Below, piece by piece: positions 36,429 through 45,093 of a stretch of DNA of 64,000 nucleotides. Positions within the stretch are counted from its first letter, which is position 1. Each line of letters begins with the position of its first letter. The notes beneath the pieces are model-generated. The model had not been told where the DNA came from, searched no databases, and was given only the letters and a program-made list of their open reading frames with translations. The position numbers and the translations under genes were made by a program. The stretch is from Glaciecola amylolytica (GTDB lineage: Bacteria; Bacteroidota; Bacteroidia; Flavobacteriales_D; Crocinitomicaceae): contig CP034120.1 in NCBI GenBank assembly GCA_003856375.1, positions 3,157,501 to 3,221,500 on the forward strand, written 5' to 3'.

Positions 36429-37916
36429 GAAAGAAACACAGATCTTCATTCCGTTTGTTCCGTCGATATCCAGATTTCCGTTCAAGTGTTCCACCATTCC
36501 TCTGATGATTTCAACTCCGCTTCCGATAAATTCGCGGTTTCCCTTCACTCCTTTTCCGTTGTCGCTGATCTCTAAGACTCCTTTCGGGCCCTGCATCTGA
36601 AAATCAATCCGGATTACTCCGATTTCGTTTTCGGCAAAAGCATGTTTGTAGGAATTCAGAACCGCTTCATTGATAATAATTCCGATACACATGGCCAGTG
36701 AACTCTTGATCTCACAGCTGTCAATGCTCGTCAGTAACTGCAGTTGTCTTTGAGGAAAAGAAAGACTGTCGCGCAGGCTTTGCACCAATCGGTTCACATA
36801 ATGACTCAGAGAAATGCGCAGATTTCGGGAATTGTCGGTCAGCATTTCATGCAGTTTCAAAATACTCTGCACCCGGTTTACGGAATCCAGCATCAAATTC
36901 CGGTGAAATGAATCCCGGGCTTTATTTACCTGAATATTCAACAAACTTTCCGTGATTTTGAGGTTGTTTACAATCCGGTGATTGGTTTCAATCAATAATC
37001 TTTTTTGCTGACGAAGCGCCGCTTCCAATTCCTGTTGAGCTAATTTCCGTTTGTGGGTTTCAACAGCAAGAGAAACCATTTGCGCAGCAATCAATCCGAA
37101 CTTCTGATCATTCAAAGTCCAGTTGCGCGTTTGTTTCACCTGTTCAAAACAAATCACCCCGATAATACTTCCTTCCGAACGCAGCGGAATATCCATCAAA
37201 GACACGATACCGTTCGGAACCAGATAACTTTCGTTCAATTCGGATGTATATGGTGACGTTTGCGCATTTGCGGCAATGATGATTTTTTCTGTTTCAAACA
37301 GCATGAAATAAGTCGGCATTTCGAATACCGGAAGCGATTCCTGAGGAACCATTTTGCCCGAACGGGTATCGTAATTCCCGATGCATTCAATCCGATCGTG
37401 TGATTCATCAAACAGCCAGGCATTTACTCTGGTAACGCCAACCGCCTTGGAAGACATTTCCAAAATTTCGTAAATCGCATCGTGCAATTTTCCGTTCCGG
37501 ATCTTTTTCGATTTGGAAAGCAATTCGATGGTTAAAGTCTTTCGAAGCAAATCCCTTCGCTTTCGTTCGATGTAGGTTGCATCTACCAAACTTCCCAGAA
37601 TCAGGTATTCACCTTCATCGACTTTCCAGGCAGCCAAACGCATTCGGGCAGTGAAAACACCCTGCGATCTTTTGAGAACGACCTGAAGATCCATATACTT
37701 GGAAGTATTCAAATCCTTTAGAAAACCTTCAATACGTTCATGCTCGTAAGTCAGGTATTCGAAGATTGTTGTCCCGATCAGATTGCTGTTTCCCAACAAC
37801 TTTTCCAGATCAAATGAAGCGTGTAATATTTTACCGCTTTGATCGAAAATAACCAGACTCTCATCCATCCCTGAGATGAGCTTACGCAATGTAGAGAGAA
37901 TATCTTGCTGTGCCAT
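36417..37916 (-). CDS. PAS-GAF sensor histidine kinase (HisKA_2 type)
   Basis: A 499-residue soluble kinase with no membrane helix. Order: PAS (about 10-120, LVIFDQSGKILHASFDLEKLLG), a linker, GAF (about 145-290, VTRVNAWLFDESHDRIE and MDIPLRSEGSIIGVICFEQ), a coiled coil (about 290-312), HisKA_2 phosphoacceptor His313 in ETNHRIVNNLKI, and a HATPase domain (IIINEAVLNSYKHAF, LEISDNGKGV). No response regulator is adjacent, so it is an orphan and probably signals to a distant partner. A TACATTTG box at 37933-37940 could be its -7 element. It converges on, and overlaps by 12 bases, the GNAT gene. Confidence 0.9.
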   Translation of the reverse strand: MAQQDILSTLRKLISGMDESLVIFDQSGKILHASFDLEKLLGNSNLIGTTIFEYLTYEHERIEGFLKDLNTSKYMDLQVVLKRSQGVFTARMRLAAWKVDEGEYLILGSLVDATYIERKRRDLLRKTLTIELLSKSKKIRNGKLHDAIYEILEMSSKAVGVTRVNAWLFDESHDRIECIGNYDTRSGKMVPQESLPVFEMPTYFMLFETEKIIIAANAQTSPYTSELNESYLVPNGIVSLMDIPLRSEGSIIGVICFEQVKQTRNWTLNDQKFGLIAAQMVSLAVETHKRKLAQQELEAALRQQKRLLIETNHRIVNNLKITESLLNIQVNKARDSFHRNLMLDSVNRVQSILKLHEMLTDNSRNLRISLSHYVNRLVQSLRDSLSFPQRQLQLLTSIDSCEIKSSLAMCIGIIINEAVLNSYKHAFAENEIGVIRIDFQMQGPKGVLEISDNGKGVKGNREFIGSGVEIIRGMVEHLNGNLDIDGTNGMKICVSFSMR

Positions 37917-38092
37917 AGTAGTTTACAGTGGTCAAATGTAAGTGATTTTTTATTACCCAGGTGGCAATTCGGACTAAGTTTTTAGTAAATTTATCGTATA
38001 GTGGTTTACAACGAGTAAAATAGCTTTTTTACGGAGAAATTGAAGGTACATCGTTAGCGAAATTGCCAAGATTGGTTACATTTGGTTGACAA

Positions 38093-40744
38093 ATGATAAA
38101 AAGACTCTTTACAATATCACTTACGCTAAGCATTCTGATCGTTTTTTACTTCAGTAAATTAAAGTCGATCGAGCTCAGTACGGCGGATCATTTTGTCATT
38201 GGAGAAGCAACCGCAAGAGGAATTTCAATCGCTAAACGGATTTCACAATACTATTCCTTAATCCTGATCGGCATTGCTTCTTTCGTAGCTTTTTACTGGA
38301 CTTTTTCGCGTTTTAAAACTGCCATTCAGGAAAATAAACTCATTCATCTCTTTGATGGAATGCTTCCCTTTTCCTGCTTGTTGCTGCTCATCAGCTGTTT
38401 TCAAACCGCGTTTATTGAAAGCGCCCAGCTCTCTCTCTTTTTTACACTGCTCATTTTTGTTTTTGGCTTTCTGAAAAATCTCAATCCTTCCCTGCAAAAC
38501 GGGAGCGTTTGGATCGTGATCGGATTGATTTTCACCACCAATTACTTGTTGTTTCATTCTGCGGTAATCGGCGCTGCTTTGGCTATCGTTGTGACCCTTT
38601 TGATTCAGTTTTTATCCTTCGAGAACAAAAAAACACAGTGGATTTCCGGCATTTTGGTCAGCATTCCATTGATTGTTTTTTTAGGTATTGAAAGCACTAT
38701 GATTCTCAATCAGCGCGGAATTTTCCCGGGATCATATGCATATTTACTCATTTTCTGGGCTCTTGCAATCGGATTCTGGCTGTACCGCGCAGTGAATTCC
38801 CGAAAGTTTTCCCTTGAAAAACACATCTTTGGTTATCTGGCATTCATTGCATTGATCGGAATCGGAATTGTTCAGGCCTATTCTCCGACCATCGTGCAGC
38901 TTACCGAAACGTTTGAGAATGCAAACATGCTGAATCCGGTGATGCAGTTTCATTTCTTTGGTGAAATTCCGATTGTCGATAATCTGTCCAGTCATTTGGT
39001 GAGCGATTTCTTCTGGGAATTCTGCTACTACGCTTTGAACGGCTATCAGCCGAATGTCGGGATGATGATTTACTGGGAATTCAATTACATTCTCAGTTTG
39101 CTGTGTATGTATTATTTCCTGCGCACCGTTTTCGGGAACAAACCCGCAATCATTATCGGATTGCTCTTATTGCCGGCAACCTATTATGTGCTGACCTTGT
39201 ATTTTGCATTTGCTTTGCTGCCGGCAGCGCTTTTGTATCGCTACATTCAATCAAATAAGCCGAAACACTTTTATGTTTTTTTGTTGAGCGTCGTTTTTAT
39301 CGTCATCTGGCGGCTTGATCTGGGAATCAGCTTGGTTTCTGCGCTTTTGCTCTTATTGCCGTTTTGGTTTTATCAGCGGAAAACAGACCGGAAGTTATTG
39401 ATCAAATCGCTGCTCATTACAGCTTTGATCGGTGGAGCGGCTGCACTTGCTTTCGTTGTATTCTGCCACGAACAGTTCATTCAGATGAAGGGCTATTTCG
39501 GAGCAAATCAGGCTCACGGATTGTACTATCTGACCTTTGATGAAAACAACATTTTCTTTTTGCATTACGCAGTCATTCCGATTCTTGTCGCTGCTATTCT
39601 GATTCATTCCATCTTTCAGTACCGGAATTCGGACAATCATCCGCTGGAGTTTATCATTATTTTATTCTGTCTGTTCTATTTGTTCAACCTGCAGCGCGGC
39701 TTGGTCCGACACAGTTTTGCAGAACAAAGCGATACCTTCATTTCTTCTTTTGCCTGGTTAATTTTCCTGTTGAAAGCCTGGGCTTTTGTGCGCAAAAATC
39801 CGAATCAGATCTGGTCACTTTCCGCAGGAGCCGTCGTTTTGAGTTTATTTCCGCTTTTCTTAAGCATCAACAATAAGAACGGAACGCAAAACATTTTCCA
39901 GCGTACGGTTCATTTGAGTTTGAAAGATCTTCCCGAATTGGAAAAGAAAGTCATCAACCGCGTCGTTCCGAATCCGGAATTTTCCAATCGCAACGATCAA
40001 ATGATTTACTTCCTGAAAACGCAGTTAAAGCAGCATGAAACATTCATCGATTTGTCCAACACTCCGATGTTGTATTTCTACAGCGAAAAAAATGTGCCTT
40101 CCTATTTTAATCAGTATTTACAAAATACAGTTACGGACGAGTTGCTGGAAATCAATCTGAAAGAGCTCAAAACGATGCAGATTCCGTTTGTGGTGTTTTC
40201 TCAGGTTCCGGAAGTGTTTTTCGACAATATTGACAACATTCCGAATAAGGTCAGACATCACCAACTGACGAGTTTTATTTACAAAAATTATCAGCCTTTC
40301 GCTCAGATAGGAAGTTACCGCGTTTGGAAACACATCGGTCATTCCTGCGATTCAAGGAAGCTCTTACCTTATCCGAATCATACTGAGAACTGGAATCTAG
40401 GTCTTATACCCTATTTTTGGAAAGCTTCTGGAAAAAGTCATTTTGATCGATCTCCGAATCAATACAAACTGAATGTTCAGGAATATTTGCTTCATTGGAA
40501 CGCTCCTTTAAGCGGAAACACCTTTTTAGAATGTACCATTCATTCTCCGAAAGAACAAGCGGTCTATTTTTCAAACGCTTCCTTCAACCTGGAAATCAAA
40601 GCGCTTGAAGGAAAACATCGTTACCGTCTGCCTCTCGGGTGCAGCGAACAATTGAATTGGTATCAAGCAGATTCACTCACTATTCACACGAGTGAGAAAC
40701 AAATTCAGTTGAAAAACGTTCACTTTGTCAGATTGAGTCAATAA
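38093..40744 (+). CDS. Large polytopic membrane protein of unknown function
   Basis: An 883-residue protein with about 14 hydrophobic helices over residues 1-590 and a soluble C-terminal part (about 600-883) that should face the periplasm. The layout is like GT-C glycosyltransferases such as family GT39 or oligosaccharyl enzymes, but no DxD or EDxxxL motif could be assigned, so this stays a guess. FYFSKL and GNKPAIIIGLLLLPA mark early and middle helices. The stop overlaps the start of the GT9 gene by one base (TAATG), a tight coupling that favours a shared role in glycan or lipopolysaccharide assembly. A TACATTTG box at 38077-38084 lies just ahead of the ATG. Confidence 0.75.
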   Translation: MIKRLFTISLTLSILIVFYFSKLKSIELSTADHFVIGEATARGISIAKRISQYYSLILIGIASFVAFYWTFSRFKTAIQENKLIHLFDGMLPFSCLLLLISCFQTAFIESAQLSLFFTLLIFVFGFLKNLNPSLQNGSVWIVIGLIFTTNYLLFHSAVIGAALAIVVTLLIQFLSFENKKTQWISGILVSIPLIVFLGIESTMILNQRGIFPGSYAYLLIFWALAIGFWLYRAVNSRKFSLEKHIFGYLAFIALIGIGIVQAYSPTIVQLTETFENANMLNPVMQFHFFGEIPIVDNLSSHLVSDFFWEFCYYALNGYQPNVGMMIYWEFNYILSLLCMYYFLRTVFGNKPAIIIGLLLLPATYYVLTLYFAFALLPAALLYRYIQSNKPKHFYVFLLSVVFIVIWRLDLGISLVSALLLLLPFWFYQRKTDRKLLIKSLLITALIGGAAALAFVVFCHEQFIQMKGYFGANQAHGLYYLTFDENNIFFLHYAVIPILVAAILIHSIFQYRNSDNHPLEFIIILFCLFYLFNLQRGLVRHSFAEQSDTFISSFAWLIFLLKAWAFVRKNPNQIWSLSAGAVVLSLFPLFLSINNKNGTQNIFQRTVHLSLKDLPELEKKVINRVVPNPEFSNRNDQMIYFLKTQLKQHETFIDLSNTPMLYFYSEKNVPSYFNQYLQNTVTDELLEINLKELKTMQIPFVVFSQVPEVFFDNIDNIPNKVRHHQLTSFIYKNYQPFAQIGSYRVWKHIGHSCDSRKLLPYPNHTENWNLGLIPYFWKASGKSHFDRSPNQYKLNVQEYLLHWNAPLSGNTFLECTIHSPKEQAVYFSNASFNLEIKALEGKHRYRLPLGCSEQLNWYQADSLTIHTSEKQIQLKNVHFVRLSQ

Positions 40745-41946
40745 TGAAAACCAAAACCGTCATAGCTTTAGATCGTTTAATCGGCATTTTGGTCGCTTAT
40801 CCGCTCAACTTTTTGGTTCGTCTGGTCGGAAAAATTACCCGATTCGACCATTCTCTGGACAAGGAAATGAACAAAATTGTGGTTTGTAAGTTCAAAGGAA
40901 TGGGAAGTATCATTCAGGCTACTCCTTTGCTGCAAACTTTGCGAAACCGCTACCCGAATGCTCAGATCATTTTTGTGAGTTCGGAAGAAAACAGAAGTGT
41001 TCTCGAAAAAATCGATTTGATAGACGATTTGTACTGCGTGAAAGACAAGGGCTTTCTTTCCTTGATTTCAAGCACCACCAAACTGGTTGTAAAACTGATG
41101 CGTTTCCGGGCGGATGTCTACATCGATCTGGAAATCTATTCCAATTACAGTTCGATCGTTACCACCGTCAGCTTGGCAAGAAACCGTTTCGGATATTACT
41201 TGCGTTCAAACCGCTACCGCATGGGAATGTATACGCACATGATGTATTTCAACACCAAGGCCCCGATTTCGCATGCTTACCTGCAATTTGCACGTTTACT
41301 CGGTATTTCGGATATGAAAACAGCTTTGTACAGCATTCCCGAAAACACGCAGTTTCAACTCCCCGATCTTCAAAAAGAATACCTGGTTATCAACCCGAAT
41401 GCCTCGGATTTGCGATACGAACGTCGCTGGTCGGCAGATTCATTCACCGAACTCATTCACCGAATCCGGAAAGTGCAGCCGCAACTTCAGATTTTTGTCA
41501 TCGGTTCTAAAAACGAGCAAAGTTATGTTCACGAAGTCACGAAGCATTTCAGTTCGGACGACCTGGTGATCGATTTGAGCGGAAAAACAAATCTGGGAGA
41601 ATTGATCGAGGTCTTGCGCGGAGCAAAATTGCTGATCACAAACGACACCGGACCCATGCATCTGGCTTCTTCCCTCGACACGGAAGTTTTGGCTTTATTC
41701 GGTCCTTGCTCACCGGCGCAATACGGTTTCGGAGCAAATGTAAAAACCATCTACAAAAACGTTTACTGCAGTCCCTGCGTACATGAATTCGTTATTCCTC
41801 CATGCAAAGGAAATAACCAATGTATGCAACTCATTACTGTTGATGAAGTATTCGATGCCTACATTCAATACAACGAAATTGCTTTTGACTCTTCAATTGA
41901 GTATCTTGGAAATGATAAAGAAGCTTTAGGTAAAGTTCTTCGATAA
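40744..41946 (+). CDS. GT9-family glycosyltransferase (heptosyltransferase-like)
   Basis: A 400-residue cytoplasmic-face glycosyltransferase of family GT9 (ADP-heptose:LPS heptosyltransferase type). An amphipathic or hydrophobic segment near residues 10-30 may hold it to the membrane. Blocks seen: VVCKFKGMGSIIQATPLL, RNRYPNAQIIFVSSEEN, and the donor-site NDTGPMHLASSL, followed by ALFGPCSPAQYG. It likely adds a heptose or similar sugar to a lipid or LPS core. Cys pairs in the C-terminal region (YCSPCVHEFVIPPCKG) are common in this family. Coupled to the upstream membrane protein by a one-base overlap. Confidence 0.9.
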   Translation: MKTKTVIALDRLIGILVAYPLNFLVRLVGKITRFDHSLDKEMNKIVVCKFKGMGSIIQATPLLQTLRNRYPNAQIIFVSSEENRSVLEKIDLIDDLYCVKDKGFLSLISSTTKLVVKLMRFRADVYIDLEIYSNYSSIVTTVSLARNRFGYYLRSNRYRMGMYTHMMYFNTKAPISHAYLQFARLLGISDMKTALYSIPENTQFQLPDLQKEYLVINPNASDLRYERRWSADSFTELIHRIRKVQPQLQIFVIGSKNEQSYVHEVTKHFSSDDLVIDLSGKTNLGELIEVLRGAKLLITNDTGPMHLASSLDTEVLALFGPCSPAQYGFGANVKTIYKNVYCSPCVHEFVIPPCKGNNQCMQLITVDEVFDAYIQYNEIAFDSSIEYLGNDKEALGKVLR

Positions 41947-41956
41947 TTATTTATTG

Positions 41957-41993
41957 CTATGCTTGCATAGTATTAGATAATTATTTATCTTAG
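41957..41993 (+). promoter_or_regulatory. Palindrome-rich promoter of the acyl-CoA dehydrogenase gene
   Basis: A promoter-like pair, TTG (41963-41965), 20 bases, TATCTTAG (41986-41993), overlaps two inverted repeats: CTATGC-TT-GCATAG (41957-41970) and AGATAA-TTAT-TTATCT (41975-41990). The tract GATAATTATTTAT also appears as a direct repeat at 41942-41954. A repressor bound here would block both promoter boxes. TetR-type repressors often control such genes; none is adjacent. Confidence 0.5.
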
Positions 41994-42026
41994 AGCCAGG
42001 AAACGAACTTAAAACAATATAGAATT

Positions 42027-43805
42027 ATGTCACAAGCTATCAAAGGCGGAGAATTCATTATCCGCGATGTTACCCATCAGGAAATATTCACACCGGAAGA
42101 ATGGTCGGAAGAGCAACGCATGATTGCGCAGACCTGTGATGATTTCATCGAGCAGGAAATTACTCCTCTTTTGGATCGGATTGACAAAATGGAGGAAGGT
42201 TTGATGCCATCCTTGATTCAGAAAGCGGGGGAACTTGGAATGCTTGGTTTATCTGTTCCGGAAGATTTGGGCGGAATGGGAGTTGATTTCAAAACTTCGC
42301 TTCTTGCAACAGAACGTTTAGGAAAAGGACATTCATTTTCGGTAGCCTATGGTGCACATACCGGAATCGGAACTCTTCCTTTATTGTATTACGGAAATGC
42401 AGAGCAAAAAGCAAAATACATTCCGAAGCTTGCAAGCGGTGAATGGAAAGCTGCTTATTGTTTGACAGAGCCAAGCGCAGGATCGGATGCTAATTCGGGG
42501 AAAACCAAAGCAGTTTTATCTTCCGACGGAACACATTATGTTTTGAATGGTCAGAAAATGTGGATCACCAATGGCGGATTTGCAAATATGTTCACTGTTT
42601 TCGCGAAGATCGACGACGACAAAAACCTATCGGCATTCCTTGTTGAAGCGGATTCGGAAGGAATCAGCCTGAACCCGGAAGAGAAAAAAATGGGGATCAA
42701 GGGTTCATCTACCCGCCAGGTATTCTTTAATAACGTGAAAGTACCAGTTGAAAACATGCTTTCAGAGCGGGAAAACGGATTCAAGATCGCATTGAATATC
42801 TTAAACATCGGCCGGATTAAATTGGCTGCCGGAGTTTTAGGAGGAGCAAAACAAACAATCACGGATTCTATCCGCTACGCAAATGAGCGCGAGCAATTCG
42901 GAAGATTGATTTCCAAATACGGAGCAATCCGTTTTAAAATCGCGGAGCAGGCAATTCGTGCATATGTTGCGGAATCTGCAATCTACCGCGCAGGACAAAA
43001 TATCGATGACGCTATTCAGGCTTACATTGCCGGAGGAATGGAGAAAAGTCAGGCTACTTTAAAAGGAATCGAGCAATTTGCCCCTGAATGTGCTATTTTG
43101 AAAGTTGCGGGATCCGAATGTTTGGATTATGTAGCTGACGAAGGTGTTCAGATCTTTGGTGGAATGGGTTATTCGGCAGAATCCTCTGTTGAAAGAGCTT
43201 ACCGCGATTCCCGTATCAACCGCATTTTCGAAGGAACAAATGAGATCAACCGTTTGTTGATCGTTGACATGGTTCTTCGCAGAGCAATGAAAGGTGAATT
43301 GGATTTGATGGGGCCTGCAATGAAAGTTGCATCCGAATTAATGAGTATTCCGGAAATGACAGAATTGGGTTCTCACCCGCTTGCAGCTCAAAGACAAGCA
43401 TTGGCAGGATTCAAAAAGGTTATTTTGATGGTAGCAGGATCTGCCGTTCAGAAATTGATGCAGACGATGTCGAAAGAGCAGGAAATCCTGATGAACATTG
43501 CAGACATTTCGATTTGGGTTTACCAGGCTGAATCTGTTTTGCTTCGTGTGGAGAAACTGATCGAAAAGCAAGGTGAAGCTGCTGCTGCCATTCCGATTTC
43601 TATCGTGAAAACATACTTCTACGATGCTGCAGAGTGGATCGACAAGGCTGCGAAAGACGCAATCTTCAGTTTTGCTGAAGGAGACGAGGCTCGCATGATG
43701 GTAACCGGAGTGAAACGTTTCACGAAACTGGATCCGATCAATCCGAAAAACGAGCGTCAGACAATTGCTCAGTACTTGATTGACAAAAATGCTTACACAC
43801 TTTAA
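42027..43805 (+). CDS. Acyl-CoA dehydrogenase, very-long-chain (ACADVL/ACAD9) type
   Basis: A 592-residue FAD enzyme that makes trans-2-enoyl-CoA, the first step of fatty-acid beta-oxidation. The core fold is followed by about 170 extra C-terminal residues, as in mitochondrial ACADVL and ACAD9. Blocks: YCLTEPSAGSDANSGKT and GQKMWITNGGFANMFTVFAK. The catalytic base is likely Glu402 in IFEGTNEINR. Acyl chain preference is inferred from length only. The promoter is palindrome-rich, and three stem structures follow the stop. Confidence 0.95.
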   Translation: MSQAIKGGEFIIRDVTHQEIFTPEEWSEEQRMIAQTCDDFIEQEITPLLDRIDKMEEGLMPSLIQKAGELGMLGLSVPEDLGGMGVDFKTSLLATERLGKGHSFSVAYGAHTGIGTLPLLYYGNAEQKAKYIPKLASGEWKAAYCLTEPSAGSDANSGKTKAVLSSDGTHYVLNGQKMWITNGGFANMFTVFAKIDDDKNLSAFLVEADSEGISLNPEEKKMGIKGSSTRQVFFNNVKVPVENMLSERENGFKIALNILNIGRIKLAAGVLGGAKQTITDSIRYANEREQFGRLISKYGAIRFKIAEQAIRAYVAESAIYRAGQNIDDAIQAYIAGGMEKSQATLKGIEQFAPECAILKVAGSECLDYVADEGVQIFGGMGYSAESSVERAYRDSRINRIFEGTNEINRLLIVDMVLRRAMKGELDLMGPAMKVASELMSIPEMTELGSHPLAAQRQALAGFKKVILMVAGSAVQKLMQTMSKEQEILMNIADISIWVYQAESVLLRVEKLIEKQGEAAAAIPISIVKTYFYDAAEWIDKAAKDAIFSFAEGDEARMMVTGVKRFTKLDPINPKNERQTIAQYLIDKNAYTL

Positions 43806-43810
43806 ATAAA

Positions 43811-43844
43811 ACGGTCGGGGCGAATAATTATTTGCCCCGACCGT
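43811..43844. repeat. GC-rich palindrome after the acyl-CoA dehydrogenase gene
   Basis: ACGGTCGGGGC (43811-43821) pairs with GCCCCGACCGT (43834-43844). The plus-strand side has no T tract, so it is not a clear terminator by itself; it may stabilise the mRNA 3' end. It is the first of three stems in 130 bases. Confidence 0.6.
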
Positions 43845-43857
43845 AATAATCATAAAC

Positions 43858-43898
43858 AAAAAAGTAAGGGTGAAAAATTTTTCACCCTTACTTTTTTT
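43858..43898 (+). terminator. Palindromic terminator, GTAGGGGTG family (copy 2)
   Basis: A perfect 40-bp palindrome (43858-43897): six A, then GTAAGGGTGAAAAA and its exact complement, ending in seven T. One arm base differs from the GTAGGGGTG consensus, and the opposite arm carries the matching change. Confidence 0.88.
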
Positions 43899-43906
43899 AT
43901 TTCATC

Positions 43907-43939
43907 AAAAAGGGACGCAATACATCGCGTCCCTTTTTT
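43907..43939. terminator. Bidirectional terminator between convergent genes
   Basis: AAAAAGGGACGC (43907-43918) pairs with GCGTCCCTTTTT (43927-43938). Both strands end in a T tract, so it can serve the acyl-CoA dehydrogenase gene and the convergent gene 43958-44317. Confidence 0.8.
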
Positions 43940-43957
43940 ATATTCTTCTATCTGAAT

Positions 43958-44317
43958 CTATTTCAAATATTTATCTTTCATATCCTGAAAAGTCATTTCC
44001 TGACCATCAACTGCAATCATACGTAAATCCAAAGCAACCAACAAACGGTTTACTACATTCAGGTTTGATTCTTCGTTCTTTGTTAAAGTAACTTTTAACT
44101 TATCCGTTGATTCATTGAATGCTACAGAAAAGTAATCTTTATAATAACCTTTTACTGCTTCAACTTTTTCAGCCGTAATTGATTCCGGTACGGAGAATTC
44201 ATAAACTCCTTCTGCTTTACCGGTTTTCAACTGGCTTGAACTAATTGATGCTGAATTTTGACTAAAAGCAAATGAACTTGCTAAAGACAAAACAAATATC
44301 ATAACTAACTTTTTCAT
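43958..44317 (-). CDS. Small secreted protein of unknown function
   Basis: A 119-residue exported protein. The signal peptide (MKKLVMIFVLSLASSFAFSQ) is clear, leaving about 99 residues of mixed alpha/beta pattern (VYEFSVPESITAEKVEAV, FSVAFNESTDKLKVTL). The spacing of strands and helices would fit a ferredoxin-like half fold, as in heavy-metal-associated domains, but there is no CxxC. No function is proposed. Terminated by the shared hairpin at 43907-43939. Confidence 0.75.
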   Translation of the reverse strand: MKKLVMIFVLSLASSFAFSQNSASISSSQLKTGKAEGVYEFSVPESITAEKVEAVKGYYKDYFSVAFNESTDKLKVTLTKNEESNLNVVNRLLVALDLRMIAVDGQEMTFQDMKDKYLK

Positions 44318-44404
44318 AATCTATAACAGTTTAATAAGTAGACGTAAATAATACCTAAAGGTTGTATGTGCTAAATATACAACATTTTTAATAACATTTG
44401 TACC

Positions 44405-45013
44405 ATGCAATTATTAGACCATTTTGATGAAACGAAGCTGGAAGCCGGATGCGATGAAGCCGGAAGAGGCTGTCTGGCCGGACCTGTAGTATGTGCTTCC
44501 GTGATTCTGCCAAAGGGTTTTTCGCACGAACTTCTGAATGATTCTAAACAACTTTCCGAAAAAAGTAGAAATTTATTACGCCCGATTATTGAAAAAGAGG
44601 CACTTGCCTACTCCGTTCAGTTTTTACACACGGATGAAATTTCAGAACTCAACATCTTAAAAGCCTCGCTTACAGGAATGTATCGCGCTGCAATGGATCT
44701 GAAGATCAGACCGGAACTGCTTTTGATTGATGGAAACAAGGCGTTGCTCTCCAATGAAATTCCGTCTGTTCCGATCATCAAGGGAGACGGCAAGTATAAA
44801 AACATTGCGGCGGCATCCGTTCTCGCAAAAACATACCGTGATGAGTACATGGAAAACCTGCACCTCGAATTTCCGCATTACGGATGGAAAGTGAACAAGG
44901 GTTATCCGACAAAAGCACATCGGCTGGCAATCCTGACTCACGGAGCATGCATTCACCACAGACCCGGATTTAATCTTCTCGGAAAAGGCCAATTATCACT
45001 TTTCGAAGAGTAA
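44405..45013 (+). CDS. rnhB: Ribonuclease HII
   Basis: Cytoplasmic endonuclease that cuts the RNA strand of RNA-DNA hybrids and removes single ribonucleotides from DNA; 202 residues, normal for the family. The signature DEAGRGCLAGPVV starts at Asp17-Glu18, and LLIDGNKAL holds the next acidic residue. AAASVLAKTYRDEYM carries a conserved Ser and Asp, and HRRPGF-like ending HHRPGFN closes the fold. Followed after 80 bases by the propeller protein gene. Confidence 0.96.
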   Translation: MQLLDHFDETKLEAGCDEAGRGCLAGPVVCASVILPKGFSHELLNDSKQLSEKSRNLLRPIIEKEALAYSVQFLHTDEISELNILKASLTGMYRAAMDLKIRPELLLIDGNKALLSNEIPSVPIIKGDGKYKNIAAASVLAKTYRDEYMENLHLEFPHYGWKVNKGYPTKAHRLAILTHGACIHHRPGFNLLGKGQLSLFEE

Positions 45014-45093
45014 ACACTCCGCTGTTAACTTCTTCATCAGAAAGATGAAAAAGGGGTATTCTGAAAGCTTATTTTTGATGAACAGTAAAAGGT

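Noticed and set aside
43811-43844. Terminator call for the GC-rich palindrome
   Set aside because: No T tract on the plus strand, so it is listed only as a palindrome.
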